Source of the DNA: Sthenelais limicola
Taxonomy: Eukaryota > Annelida > Polychaeta > Phyllodocida > Sigalionidae
Assembly: GCA_942159475.1 (NCBI GenBank)
Contig: OW804098.1
Span: 116,595,225-116,659,224, forward strand
DNA length: 64,000 nt
Reading direction: 5' to 3'
Part shown: positions 20,883 to 31,958 of the stretch, piece by piece
Layout of the letters: the number at the start of each line of letters is the position of its first letter
Numbering within the stretch: the stretch's first letter is position 1
Notes under the pieces: model-generated
The model's input: the letters and a program-made list of their open reading frames with translations, nothing else
The model's database searches: none
What the model was told of the DNA's origin: nothing
Position numbers and translations under genes: made by a program

Positions 20883-21240
20883 ATGTCATGGCTTCCAGGA
20901 AACTGAGTCACAAGTCGCCAAAATTGGTATTTTATACAGTTTTTTTTTATTCATAAGATGTAATGGTGGGAATGTTTCCATTTTTGGAGTGCTTAACGCT
21001 TTTCGTAACATAAATATATATGTGCCAAATTTCAAGACAGTGTATTTAATATATCCATGCATTGCTAAGGTCATCTTATGGAGTATATTCAGCTACTTTA
21101 CTATTAAATATCCACCAAGAAATATTGCAAACGGGTTTTTTTCTTCAAAACTAGAAACATCAAACTTAAAATATAGAAGTACTTATTAGATGTTCATTGG
21201 AATAGGCCTGATCTCATCTTTTCAAATATGATGATGTTCC
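20883..21240 (+). mobile_element. Family A element, diverged
   Basis: It begins ATATGTCATGGCTTCCAGGA then AACTGAGTCACAAGTCGCC and follows the family interior in the variant order seen at 24111. It is joined to a second A copy at about 21241. Confidence 0.75.
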
Positions 21241-21967
21241 AATTTCACAGGAAAATGAGCCACAAGCGTCAAAAAATGGATTTTGAGATACTATCATTTT
21301 TTAAAAGATGAGATCAAGCTGATTCCAATGATGCTTAACAATAGAATATCAAATAAATATTTCTATATTTTAAGTTTGATATTTTTAGTTTTGAAAAAAA
21401 AAGAGTGGGTGGACAATTACTAGTAAAGTAGCTAAATATACACTATAGGTTGACCTTAGAAATATATGGATATGGGTCAGATTTTCAGAAAATGTACAAT
21501 TGGTAGCTGTACACATGAAGTAAATTCTGCTAAACTTGGCTGCAATTTGCTCAATACTAGGTAAATTCGAGTATATTTGGCATTGCATTGATTCTAGCAA
21601 TCTGTTTGGTTAGGTTGAACTGTATTTTGAACTTTATTTTTGTCTGAAATTTGGGTTTTTGGAGAGGACTGGAGAATTTGAATTGTACATTTTCTGAAAA
21701 TCTGACCCATATATTTAATACACTGTCTGAAATGTGCAGCCTCCAAAACGCAGGATGTCTCTCAGTTTCGTTCCTCCCTCAAGACTAGATTAGTAGAATC
21801 TGCCCTGGCTCGGGAGGTTGGACATTTGGTACAAGTATCCATACGACTGGGCGCATTATATAAGCTAAAATGAGAACATTCGTACAAAGAGATCATGTGA
21901 ATAAGATACTTTGAAAAATATCAATTTTGCAACTTATGCATGACTCATTTTCCTGAAACACATCAGA
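21241..21967 (+). mobile_element. Family A element interrupted by family B
   Basis: The A sequence starts near TCACAGGAAAATGAGCCACA and runs to 21473. It resumes at 21710 (TATATTTAATACACTGTCTG) and ends CATTTTCCTGAAACACATCA. The inserted B copy is at 21474-21709. Confidence 0.85.
21474..21709 (+). mobile_element. Family B element nested in family A
   Basis: It runs GGGTCAGATTTTCAG to CTGAAAATCTGACCCA, 236 bases, with TAT on both sides (GGATAT and TATATT). The surrounding A sequence continues across it, which fixes both ends and shows B inserted after A. Confidence 0.93.
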
Positions 21968-22246
21968 TATGTCCCCTGATGTGAATAACACTTACAATTC
22001 TTCTTATGTTTCACCTATGTTAAGTAATCATGTCCCTTAGACGTATACACTTTTGTATAATATTAACTGACCATCTTTAATAACCATACACCTAGATCCA
22101 GAAATTAAAGATTACTTCTCCATTCTTTCCGATATTACACCAAACTTTTAATGAACTTATAGCGTTCGTGCAAAATCTAGTACCATACTCCTTGCACATT
22201 GTACATCCATATAATTCTTCTTAGCCCCCGCCCCCCCCCCCCCCCC
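21968..22246. other. AT-rich unique stretch ending in a C-run
   Basis: There is no gene or recognised family. A poly-C run sits at about 22227-22245. Confidence 0.4.
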
Positions 22247-22410
22247 AAAAAAAAATTAGGTGTGTTTCCGATTCCCCCCCCCCCTACCTAAAAAACCTTC
22301 CCCTATCTTTTGATGGTTTCCTAAAAAAAAAATAGAAAATAAAGTTACCACCCACCCCCTACCTAGTTTCAGCCAGACAAATCGGAAACACACTTATATA
22401 TTTTTTTTTT
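22247..22410 (+). mobile_element. Family C, short internally deleted copy
   Basis: The left end TTAGGTGTGTTTCCGATT and right end AAATCGGAAACACACTTATA are inverted, but only about 165 bases lie between them, against about 365 in full copies. Confidence 0.8.
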
Positions 22411-22751
22411 ATTTTTTTTTTCGGGGGGGGGGGGGGGGGGCTTATATATATATATATAAGTAGATTGAATAATATGTTCTTTTGGTATCTTTTGCAAGTT
22501 AAAATATAATGCAATACATCGCTATGTTGATAAAACAAAATCCAATAGCCTATAGGTAACCTTCTCTATGCACCCTTTAGAATAGTCATTCTCACACCAA
22601 CACAAATACTAATTCCCATACAATTTCCAATAACGATTCTTTACAAATTAATACAGCAAATACCGAAATTTAAGTTTGTGGTGTTTTCCTTCAAATAATC
22701 CATTTGAACAATTCCACGTACATTCACCCCCAGTGGTACTGAATATCTTAC
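22411..22751. other. Homopolymers and unique AT-rich text
   Basis: It contains a G-run at 22424-22440 and (TA)n at 22443-22459. No gene is seen. Confidence 0.5.
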
Positions 22752-22958
22752 CAGTCTAGGTCCAAAGATGAGAGAGTCCCTTCAAACGGAGGGAAAACCT
22801 CTTGCCTCTAACTGCCATTATAATCCCATTAAGACCGCAAAATGCCATTATAATCCCATTAGAACGCCTAGTCCTAGGCCAAGAAACCGATTAGTGAAGT
22901 AGGTGTCCAATCATTGACATACCATTCTTATCTGATCTGAGGGTGTGAGCCTAGACTG
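22752..22958 (+). mobile_element. Family E element, complete, about 207 bp
   Basis: It starts CAGTCTAGGTCCAAAGATG and ends GAGCCTAGACTG. The interior holds CCATTATAATCCCATTA twice and the AGGTGTCCAATCATTGACAT signature. Confidence 0.9.
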
Positions 22959-23844
22959 TTAGATCCTAATAACTATGTATTATTGGGCTTGGGGATTTGT
23001 AAATTATGACAATTCAAAATCACTCACGAGCATTTAACTTCATTAGACTTAATTCCCCTCATCCAATTCCACACAATGCCTAAACAACCTTATTACCTCG
23101 TTACCCAGTTAAAACAGCCAGCACATTTGCCTCGGGCCAGTCGTCTCTTCCGCGCGGCAAGAAATCACCGCGCCGCGCTCGCTACGCGTACACACACGCG
23201 CAGACGACAATCCGTGCGCGGCAAACTTCAGAGGCCAAGATGAAAGGCGAAAATTGGCGCAGCGAACGCGCGAACAAATGTACAGCGGTTTGTTCCCTTC
23301 CAAGAGTTCTCTGAGAAAACAGGGCGACGCTTGGCAAGACGACGCTCGGCGACAGAGAAATCAAACAATCGCAAGACAATGGCCGCACAACAATGCACCG
23401 CGCAGCGCGGAAGATGTATTCGCGAGATGAATTGTGGGTGGATGCGCGAAGGAATCATTAATTCACTCAAGGGGTTGACTTCTCACGAAGAGACTTTCTC
23501 TCAGATGAGAGGAGTGGCGATTGTTGTAAAGATTCGCCCCTGATTCGCCTGTTAGCACGCATGTATGATGTTCAAAGCATGGAAAATTGGCAATATGTGT
23601 GCGATCGGCACCAGTCCAGAATTAAAGCTATAGGGAGTGGAGTAGAGCGGAGTATTTCCCATTTATCAAATGTACCACACTATACATAGTCCCCTACGCC
23701 GGGGAAAACGTTTTTACACATAACTTAATTCATCCCTGCTCTAACTTAAAGCTATATTCCTAGCTAATTTCAATGAGAAATAGGCCTAACTTGTTTCGTA
23801 TTGGTATAAAATTATGAATACACGTATAAGCTATGTATACATGT
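22959..23844. other. Unique stretch with CpG-rich core (23130-23470)
   Basis: The core holds many CpG dinucleotides (for example TTCCGCGCGGCAAG and GCGCCGCGCTCGCTACGCG), unlike its AT-rich surroundings. Frames on both strands are open because of base composition, and I see no domain. It may be a CpG-rich promoter or regulatory element. Confidence 0.45.
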
Positions 23845-24080
23845 GGGTCAGATTTTCAGAAAATGTACAATTCACCTTCTAAAATTTTCTAAAATAACCC
23901 AAATTTCAGACGAGAATAAAGTTCAAAACACAGATCAACCTAACCAAACCGATTGCTAGTATCAATGTAATGCCGAATATACTCGAATTCACCTAGTACT
24001 GACCAGATTGCAGCCTAATTTAGCAGAATTTACTAAATGTGTACAACTGACAATTGTACATCTTCTGAAAATCTTACCCA
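23845..24080 (-). mobile_element. Family B element, about 236 bp, reverse
   Basis: It begins GGGTCAGATTTTCAGAAAAT and ends CTGAAAATCTTACCCA. The interior AACCAAACCGATTGCTAG is the complement of the forward copies. Confidence 0.9.
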
Positions 24081-24110
24081 TGTATAGGCCCTATAAGCAC
24101 ACACATACTA

Positions 24111-24707
24111 TGTGATGTGTTTCAGGAAAATGAGTCACAAGTCGCAATAATGATATTTTCCAAAGTGATTTATTGACAAGATTTCTTTATTGGATTGTTC
24201 TTATTTTTTAGGTGTTTTGCACTTTAAGACACATTAATCCAATTACCAAATGTTAAGACAGTGTATTAAATATATCCTTGCGTTTAGGTCATCCTATGGA
24301 TAATGAAATAGATTTAGTTCCTTCATGTTTACCATCATTGGAATATTTCATTGGAAAGATGAGAATATTTCATTGGAAAGATGAGATCAAGCGGATTCTA
24401 ATGATAGTAAAGAGTAGGACATCTGATAAATACTTCTATATTTTAAGTTTGATATTTCTATTTTTGAAAAAAAGTTTGGAACATTTCTGGGTGAACCATT
24501 ATTAGTAAAGTAGCTTAATATACTCGATAAAATTACCTTAAAAAGGTATGGATATATTTAAAACTCTGTCTTGGAAATATATGATATATGAATTCATGCT
24601 ACTAGCAGACATGAAAACATTCCAAGAAAGACATCTTGTGAATAAAACACTTTGACAAATAGCAACTTTCCGACATGTGACTCACATTCCTGTAACACAT
24701 CAAATAT
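24111..24707 (+). mobile_element. Family A, composite copy
   Basis: It starts TATGTGATGTGTTTCAGGAA and ends CATTCCTGTAACACATCAAA. A duplicated ATTTCATTGGAAAGATGAGA near 24345-24386 marks an internal junction between two A segments. Confidence 0.85.
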
Positions 24708-25506
24708 ATAAATGTGCACTTTAATGAAGCCCTGTAGCAAAAATCAAGTGAAAGAATCCTCCAAAATGTTGGACAAATGACCTTTAGATGGGCTGGAAAA
24801 GAAGAGAAAAAAGAACAGCATCCTTAGTTTTTGACCGATTTTAACTGAGACTGCAACTTTAAGATGGAGAAAAGGTGGATTTTACTTGAGGAGAACGGAC
24901 ATGAATCCCACTTTTCCTAGTCACCCAATCCCAGTCCATTCCGCAGACGATAAAACACGGAACATCCTGAAGTTCACGGGAGTCAAGAACTCGTAGTGTC
25001 CATGTGATCCTGAAAGACGATATTTGTACCTCCTTTTTACGAAATCGCCCTCCTTATGTTCTCATACCTGACGAGAAAATACGAGACTAGGTGTTTCGCC
25101 GGTTCATGGAAGGGGACTGACTTTTTCTCCTCAATTTCTTTGACAAAGATTTTTTTACAGACTTATCTTTCAGCTTCTTGCGTAACGTTTTGCCGAAACT
25201 AATGTTACAACTTGAAATTCATCAGATGGTGAGATGAATCCAATCCATTCGTCACTCCTTATTGGCATTTGTAAGACAAAACTGATTATTTTGCTTTTCC
25301 ATGAAGAATTACGTTATTTTAGATGGGAGACATTTTATGGAGTGTTATAACAAATTAATGATTTCAGGTAGTGAATTAAGTCAGTGGGGACTTTGGATAA
25401 TTTAGGAGTTTACGAAAAACTTTCTCGTGCAAGTGAAAATTTATGAGCAATAATTCTGTAGATAATGTTTATGCTTGAAACAGTAGAATAACCTGTATAT
25501 TGGGAG
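24708..25506. other. Unnamed low-copy repeat, then unique text
   Basis: 24722-24865 shares words in inverted orientation with 10325-10395 and 1120-1215. The rest (24866-25506) shows no gene or repeat that I recognise. Confidence 0.4.
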
Positions 25507-26128
25507 ATATGTTGTTACAGGAAAATGAGTCACAAGTCGCAAAAACACGATTCTGAGTTATTATGATATCTGAAATCAAAAAGATTAGATCAAGTGGATT
25601 CCAATGATGGTATAACATAGGCTAATAAGTAATTCTATATGTTTTATGGAAAAAAACGTTAGCAATATTTCTTGATGATAGTAAGTAGTTCGATACACTA
25701 CAATTGGTGTACTCCTCACATATGGATAAAGATATACCATACACAGTCTTGGAATGTTATATATGGGTCAGATTTTCAGAAAGTGTACAATTGGCAGCTG
25801 TACACATTGAGTAAACTCTGCTAAATTAGGCTGCAATTTGGTCAATACTAGGTAAATTCGAGTATGTTCAGCATGGCATTGATTCTATCAATCTGTTTGG
25901 TTAGGTTGGACTGTATTTTGAACTTTATTTTCGTCTGAAATTTGGGTTATTTGAGAAGATTGGCGAAATTAAATTGTACATTTTCTGAAAATCTGACCCA
26001 TATATCCATGCTATTAACAGCGATAAACACCCGAAAATGAAACCATTCTGAGCATGGGTTCTTGTGGGAAAACATTTGAAAGGTATCACTGTTTTGCCAC
26101 TAGTAACTCATTTTCCTATAACACATTG
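25507..26128 (+). mobile_element. Family A element interrupted by family B
   Basis: Left end TATGTTGTTACAGGAAAATG and right end TCATTTTCCTATAACACATT. The family B copy at 25765-26000 splits the interior. Confidence 0.85.
25765..26000 (+). mobile_element. Family B element nested in family A
   Basis: GGGTCAGATTTTCAGAAAGT to CTGAAAATCTGACCCA, with TATAT and TATAT flanks. This is a second independent case of B landing in A at a TA site. Confidence 0.93.
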
Positions 26129-26245
26129 GAGACATGTCAATATTTTATCAAACTTATGGTATGGAACAAAAAAAAAGAAATCATGGAACCTGAATTATAG
26201 TTATAATTCAGGGCTATAATGCAATTTATTAATGTTAAAATTATT

Positions 26246-26712
26246 CAGTATAGGCTCAGCCTCTCAGATCAGATAAGAACGGTATGTCCGTGATTGGACG
26301 CCTACTGCGCTAATAGTTTAGTTTTCCCGGCCCAGGACTATCCTAAGAGATTGAGAGCAAGTTTGAGTGGTTTGGAACAAGAGGCTTTCCCTCAGTTTGG
26401 AGGCTCTCAACTCAGAGCATATAGACTGTGTTGGTTTTATTTTTTAAGCGAAAGGCTTTTCCTCAGTTTGAAGAAAGAGATTGAAATAGTACTGGCAGCT
26501 TGCGGTTTGGAGCAATAGGCTTTCCCTCAGTTTGGAGGGACTCTCTCAACTCTGAGCCTATAGAGTGTATTGACTTTCTCTTGGAAGCGAGAGGTTTTCC
26601 TCAGTTTGGAGGGACTCTCTCAACTCTGAGCCTAGCCTGTGTTGGTTTTCTCTTTGAAGCGAGAGGCTTTCCCTTAGTTTGGAGGGACTGACTCAACTCT
26701 GAGCCTTGACTG
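26246..26712 (+). mobile_element. Family E element with amplified right end
   Basis: An E copy in reverse orientation (GTGATTGGACGCCTACTGCG) is followed by five imperfect units of its own end. Each has AGGCTTTCCCTCAGTTTGGA, GGGACTCTCTCAACTCTGAG or a close variant, starting near 26369, 26447, 26510, 26587 and 26659. Open frames across it are a by-product of the repetition. Confidence 0.85.
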
Positions 26713-26769
26713 TACCAATAGGTGCATTTAAGATAACGTCTGAAAACGTGCATATTCGGCTCCATCATT

Positions 26770-26850
26770 GCCTCAGAAAATGTACAATTCGCCTTCACCA
26801 ATCCTCTCATACAACCCAACATTTCTTACACTTCTTTTGAAGATTTTATT
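26770..26850 (-). mobile_element. Family B end fragment
   Basis: CAGAAAATGTACAATTCGCC followed by TTCACCAATCCTCTC is the reversed end of family B. The remainder is lost. Confidence 0.6.
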
Positions 26851-26980
26851 TTCACTGGGGAAACATTTCCCAGTTACCCGGGTTTTTCGAATGCGCCCAG
26901 CCATAAGACAAATATGGGATTCAGAAATACAATTTAACACAAGTAAACACATTTTTTTTAAATCAAAGCATTACCAAATA

Positions 26981-27396
26981 TGTGATCCGTTTTACGAAAA
27001 TGAGTCATAAGTCGCTAAATATGGATTTTGAGATATCACAATATCTGAAAAGCGGAGATCAAGCTGATTCCAAAGATAGTAAACACTAGGGTACCTAACA
27101 TGTATTTCTATAATTATTTAAGTTTGATATCATTATTTTGGGAAAAAAAGTTTGCAATGTTTCTGGCTGGGTAAATACCAGTAAAGTAACTAAATATACT
27201 CGATACAAAGGCCTTCAAAACACAATGATATATTTAATACAATGTCTTGAAATTTGTCGCATGGATTTATATGACAATAAGTGCTAAACCCTCCGAAAAT
27301 CAGAACTTTACAATAAAGAGATCTTGTGGAAAAAAAACTTTGAAAAATATCAATTTTTGCGAATTATGACTCATTTTCCTGAAACACATCACATAT
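26981..27396 (+). mobile_element. Family A element, about 415 bp
   Basis: It begins TATGTGATCCGTTTTACGAA and ends CTCATTTTCCTGAAACACAT then CACATATA. The start resembles the copy at 10821, so the two may form a subfamily. Confidence 0.88.
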
Positions 27397-27823
27397 ATTC
27401 ACATTCACCCGGCCAGTCTTTAATTATTATTGCTCAGCCTAATTTACTAGAATTTACTAAACGTGTAGATTGTACAATATCTGACATGTAAATATGTATC
27501 CAGGCATGTGCGTCCTTGGTAACCGCTGGCGGAAGTGAGCGGAGATAAACTTATTAACACGACAGTAAAGCTGTAAAGAACTTCCGGTCATTACCGCCCT
27601 CCCTCTCCCGCTCCCCTCCAGGCGCTAGTTCCGCCGCGCGCCTCCAGGTGAGTTTATGGCGCGGTTTATGACCAAGTTACGTACATGTACAGATACAGGA
27701 GATGGGTCACGTGGTATTACAACATGTGCCGCATGTAGGAACGCTAGATTCCACAAAGGCAGAAATTAGCAGGAAAAAGGCAGAAATTAGGTTATAAATG
27801 CTATCGCTCATGCACCATTTTAA
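27397..27823. other. GC-rich unique island; possible microexon at 27622-27647
   Basis: A pyrimidine-rich stretch ending CTCCCCTCCAG is followed 26 bases later by CCAGGTGAGT, a strong donor. This layout fits a very short exon on the plus strand. It is speculative without transcripts. Confidence 0.35.
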
Positions 27824-28187
27824 GGCCAACAAAAAAAATAGGTGTGTTTCCGATTTAGCCCCCCCCCCCCCCCACACCTAGAAAAACCTTACCCTACCTA
27901 AATTTTGTTTTACCATACCTGATTTTTTTCCCCATCATACCTTACTTTTTTTGGATTTTTTGACAAAAAAAGCTTATAAAAGCAGGAAAACGGGTTTTCC
28001 TAACCTGGAACTGTCAAAAGGCACATTCCCCATGTTCAAAACAACTATTGTTATGAAAAAGACATTTTTTTCAGTTCCTGGGAGGAGGTTTCCAAACAAA
28101 AAAAAATAACAAAAAAAAAAAGTTACCATCCCCCCCAACCTAGTTTTCAGCCAGATAAATCGGAAACACACCTATTTTTTTTTGGCC
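27824..28187 (-). mobile_element. Family C element, complete, about 364 bp
   Basis: It runs from GGCCAACAAAAAAAATAGGT to CACACCTATTTTTTTTTGGC, with the inverted-repeat word TGTGTTTCCGATTTA at each end. The orientation is opposite to the copies at 40851 and 44452. Confidence 0.9.
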
Positions 28188-28239
28188 TTACCCTGGTGAA
28201 CCCATCATTAGAGACTGCCGTCTTCCAAGTACAGGTGTA

Positions 28240-28747
28240 GAGTAAGAGGAAGAGGGGAGGAGGGGGAAGAGGGAGGAGAAGGGAGGGGGGAGGTAGGAGA
28301 AGGGAGAGAAAGGCAGGATGAAGAGGGAGGGGGAGGGGGAGGAGGAGGAGGAGGAAGGAGGGAGACGGGAAGAAGATGGGAGGGGAGGAAGGGGGAGGGG
28401 CAAGAAGAGGGGGAGGGGCAGGAAGAGGGGAGGGGCAAGAAGAGGGGGAGGGGCAGGAAGAGGGGGGGGCAGAAAGAGGGGGGAAGGGGGAGAGGAGAGG
28501 GAAGGGGAGGAGGCGGGAGGGGGAGGAGGAGGAGAGGCGAGGGAGAGGGAGAGGAAAGCGGAGGGGAGGAGGAGGAAGGGGCAGGAAGTGGGAGGGGCAG
28601 GGAGAGGGGAAGGGAGGAAGGGGGAGGGAGAGAGGAAGGGGGAGGAAGGGGGCGGCAAGAGGGGGGAGAGGAGGAGAGGAGGAGAGGAGGAAAGGAGGAG
28701 AGGAGGAGAGGAGGAGAGGGGGAGAGGGGGAGAGGAGGAGAGGAGGT
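28240..28747. repeat. Long GGA/GA purine tract
   Basis: About 500 bases are almost purely purine on the plus strand, with GAGGAGAG and GGAGGGGCA motifs. Long frames on both strands are low-complexity artefacts. Confidence 0.95.
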
Positions 28748-29115
28748 ACTGCTCAACACTCATGTATGTGTCCATCTGATCAATGAGCAATCCTATAATG
28801 TTTCAACGCGTCACAAAATGTACCATTAGAATTTACATCCCTCAGGTATAAGCCAGAGTTAGAAACTGAGTGTTCAGTTATATTTGAATTTGTTTTATTC
28901 TTTCTTCAATTCCAAATATACCCGGATATTGGAATATTGTGATTTCTGTGTGTGCTTTCATCCACAAAAATGTGTCAGATTCATGACAAACTTTTGAAAC
29001 TCCAATTCGGCTATTAGTGTTTTGAGAGAGAGGGAGTGGGGGGAGAGACAAGAGGGAAAGATGAGGATGGAGAGAAGGGAGAGGAGAGAAGGGAGAGGAG
29101 AGAAGTAAGTGAATG
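28748..29115. other. Unique stretch with short GA tract
   Basis: There is no gene. A GA-rich run at 29024-29105 closes the stretch. Confidence 0.5.
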
Positions 29116-29333
29116 CAGTCTAGGTCCAAACCCTCAGACCAGATAAGGATAGTTGGTATGTCAGTTATTGGACGCCTACTTCGCTAATCGGTTCCTTGTC
29201 CTAGGACTAGGCGTTCTAATGGGAATATAATGATATTTTGCGGTCTTAATGGAAGGATAATGACACATTGTGGTTTGAGGCGAGAGGCTTTCCCTACGTT
29301 TGAAGGGACTCTCTCATCTGCGGGCCTAGACTG
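29116..29333 (-). mobile_element. Family E element, complete, about 218 bp
   Basis: It starts CAGTCTAGGTCCAAACCCTC and ends GCGGGCCTAGACTG. The interior ATTGGACGCCTACTTCGCTA is the family signature. Confidence 0.92.
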
Positions 29334-29889
29334 AGTGTGAGTGAAAGCAACATTGTGGAAACTCGAAAATGGGTGAAATAGAACGGATCCACTGTTAAGC
29401 ACAAGCCCCACATTGATGCACTTTCTATTTCTGGGGGACTTACTTATTTTTATATCCAAACTTCTGAAATAGTTTCTTCAAGATTTATCTGAATCTAGAT
29501 TTAAAAAGCTTATTTTAATCCAAGACCTGAAGAGCTCATTATTTTGCTATATCCTATGAATTAGAAAAAAAGATTTTTACAATCATTTCTAGTTTTCATT
29601 CCAAATAATGCCATTGAACCAAGCTGGCGTATTGTAGCTCAGCGCCGTACTGAGGGATCAAAAGGAACTAGTGTGAGTGTTTTGTGTGGCGGGGAGATGG
29701 ACAAAACAGCCTATTATCGCTACACACGGTGTGCAGGTATCGGGGATGCACTACTGACTGGGTGGCCTCAGCGTGGCCGCAGGGGCAGGGGCGGTCAGCA
29801 TTTGTCGGCGTAGGAGATGGGTGGGGGAGATATTAATTGTATTTTCAGTTTATTAATAATATCAATAAATAATTGTTGATTTATCAAAG
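29334..29889. other. Unique stretch, no gene recognised
   Basis: I see no family members or credible exons. Confidence 0.45.
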
Positions 29890-30415
29890 CGTCGAGAGAG
29901 AGGTGGAAGGGAATATGAGGGAATGTGAGAGAGAGAGGGAGAAGAGAGACAGGGAGAGAAGAGAAGAAAAGGGGGAGACAGGAGGAGATGAAGAGAGGGG
30001 AGAGGGAGAGGGTAAGTAAGAGGGGTGAATGGGAGGGGAAAGAAGAGAAGAAGAGGGAGAGGAAGAGAGGGGGAGAAAGGGAGGAAAAGAGAGGGGAAAG
30101 GAAGCTAGGAGAGACAGTGAGAGAAGAGAAGATAAAAGAAGAGGGAGACAAAGGAGAGAGAGAGAGAGGAAGAGAGGGGAGTGGGAGAGAAGAGGGGGGA
30201 GAGAAGAGAAGAAGAGGGAGAGAGTGGAGAGAGGGAGAGAAAGAGAGAGAGGGAGGGAGAAACAGAGGGAGAGGAAGGGAGGAAAGAGGGAGAGAGAGAG
30301 AGGGTAGAGACGGGGATAGCTAGCTAGATAGATGACAGAGAGAAAGAGAAAAGAGGGAGAGAAAGAGGGAGAGGGAGAGAGATAGAGAAGAAGAGAGAGG
30401 AGAGGGAGAGCATGT
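29890..30415. repeat. GA-rich tract
   Basis: About 520 bases of GAGAGG/GAAGAG text with a GATAGCTAGCTAGATAGATG break near 30313-30333. The translated frames are artefacts. Confidence 0.95.
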
Positions 30416-30761
30416 TGTTGAGGATATTGATTGAATGTGTTGTATGATTGTGCCCATACCTGAATAAAGATTTGATATATTTTTTGATATTTTATAGTTG
30501 TATTGATTTTAAATGTCCAGGGCAGAATAAACATATTTTCATCCTCGCTCCACCCACTGACTGGTTCCGTTCGTGGACGCAGCATTGCGGAATAACCGCA
30601 TGTGGCAGAAGACCGTATATCACCACCTGGGCAGGGCATCAGAAAATATACAATCGCCACCTCTATACATTCACTAAATTATTTTAAAAAGTGATACATT
30701 TCAGGTATATCCGAACTTATTTCCTAAACTATCTTGATTCAGGAAATTTGCTTGGTTATAT
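30416..30761. other. Unique stretch, family B fragment near 30643-30690
   Basis: CAGAAAATATACAATCGCCA then CCTCTATACATTCAC resembles the start of B without its terminal GGGT. No gene is seen. Confidence 0.4.
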
Positions 30762-30915
30762 GGGTCAGATTTTCAGAAAATGTACAATTCACCTTCACCA
30801 AACCTCTCAAATAACCCCCATTTAAGACAAAAATGAGGTTCATAATACAGTTTAACAGATTTAAATTTGGGATTTTTGGCGAAGTCGAATTGTACATTTT
30901 CGGACGATTTGACCC
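30762..30915. mobile_element. Family B, internally deleted (about 154 bp)
   Basis: Both ends are present (GGGTCAGATTTTCAG and TTCGGACGATTTGACCCA), but about 80 interior bases are missing. The left part reads in the reverse orientation and the right part in the forward one, giving a more symmetrical derivative. Confidence 0.85.
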
Positions 30916-31099
30916 AGGTTCTTAGTGGAACGCCGGCCGTGTATAGGTATAAAATATCCCACATTAAACTGTGGATGCCCGCGGGGAATATGTTACACTA
31001 AGCAGTGTTACCAAGCTGGATATATGTAGGCAATGGTTAAATGTGTCAACCCTCGTCCTCGTCAATTGGGCCTGTTGCATAAGCTAAGGACGGATTTTT

Positions 31100-31207
31100 C
31101 AGTCTGGGCCCACAGAAGAGAGAGTCCCTTCAAACGGAGGGAAAGTCTCTCGCCTCAAACCGCAAAATGCCAATATAATTCCATTAAGACCGATTAGCGA
31201 AGTAGTG
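31100..31207 (+). mobile_element. Family E left-half fragment
   Basis: CAGTCTGGGCCCACAG and GAGAGTCCCTTCAAACGGAG are followed by a jump to GATTAGCGAAGTAG. The right end is missing. Confidence 0.8.
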
Positions 31208-31435
31208 GTCCTAAGTAGCATCTCTATATTTTATGTTTGATGTATTAATGTTTGAAAAAAGGTTTGTAATATTTCTGGGTGGACATTTACCAGTAAAGTA
31301 ACTAAATGTACCCAATAGGATGACCTTTGAAACGCAAGGATATGTTTAGTACACTCTCTTTAGCGTAGGCCCTGATGTTGAGAATAAATCACTTTTGAAA
31401 ATATCAATTTTGCGACTAATTTCCCTGTAACAGAT
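31208..31435 (+). mobile_element. Family A internal and right-end fragment
   Basis: ATTTCTGGGTGGACATTTAC and ATCAATTTTGCGACTAATTT with CCCTGTAACAGATCA match the 3' part of A. The left end is missing. Confidence 0.75.
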
Positions 31436-31654
31436 CATATTTTCCCTTTCCTTAGCTTATGCAACAGGTCCTCTGTGTGAGGTTTAGGTAGAGGGAGGGG
31501 TATCAGGCCATTCACACAACGTTATAAGGTCCGCCTCGATATATGTGTATAGAAAACTATTGTGTTGATAGCCCCGGGTCTGACCAGTCCACTCTAAGAT
31601 TAAACAATTCAACAAAATAGCAATGAAACACAAATTAGTACCATAAAGTGCCTT

Positions 31655-31810
31655 TCTGTCTCTTTTGTCTGTCTCTTTCTCTCCATTTTTCTCTATCTCT
31701 TTTTCCTGGGTATGATCATAAACTGCCTCCGTCTCAGCTCTCCCACCCTTGATATAACCACATTAAATGTGTTGATAAGGGCGTAAAGCAACCAATCTCA
31801 CTCACTCACT
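31655..31810 (+). mobile_element. SINE-like repeat, family H
   Basis: A CT-rich head leads to CCTGGGTATGATCATAAACT, then GATATAACCACATTAAATGT, GGGCGTAAAGCAACCAATCT and CACTCACTCAC. It is the complement of 16998-17143. Confidence 0.65.
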
Positions 31811-31958
31811 TAACCCTCCAAGAATGAGATATTTCCAACAAACAGTACTTGTGAATAAATCACTTTGAAAAATATTATTTTTGCAGCTTGAAGGGGGAGG
31901 GAGTCTCCCTCTTCTCCCCCCTACAACTTTACTATTATTATGGCAGCTAGAGTAGTTA

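Larger units (their letters stand above)
31068..31471. mobile_element. Family D foldback with E and A pieces inside
   Basis: Left end GGGCCTGTTGCATAAGCTAA and right end TTAGCTTATGCAACAGGTCC are inverted repeats. Inside lie an E fragment (31100-31207) and an A fragment (31208-31435). The composite suggests successive insertions into a D element. Confidence 0.75.

Noticed and set aside
26294..26691. Two overlapping plus-strand frames with repeated FPQFGG/FPSVWRD motifs
   Set aside because: They translate the amplified end of family E; the protein repeat only mirrors the DNA repeat.
28188..28790. Long proline/serine- and glycine/arginine-rich frames on both strands
   Set aside because: The DNA is a GGA/GA simple repeat. 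Open frames arise on both strands from composition and no domain is seen.
29884..30660. 258-aa serine/leucine-rich frame on the minus strand
   Set aside because: It lies over a GA microsatellite and has an equally long counterpart on the other strand.
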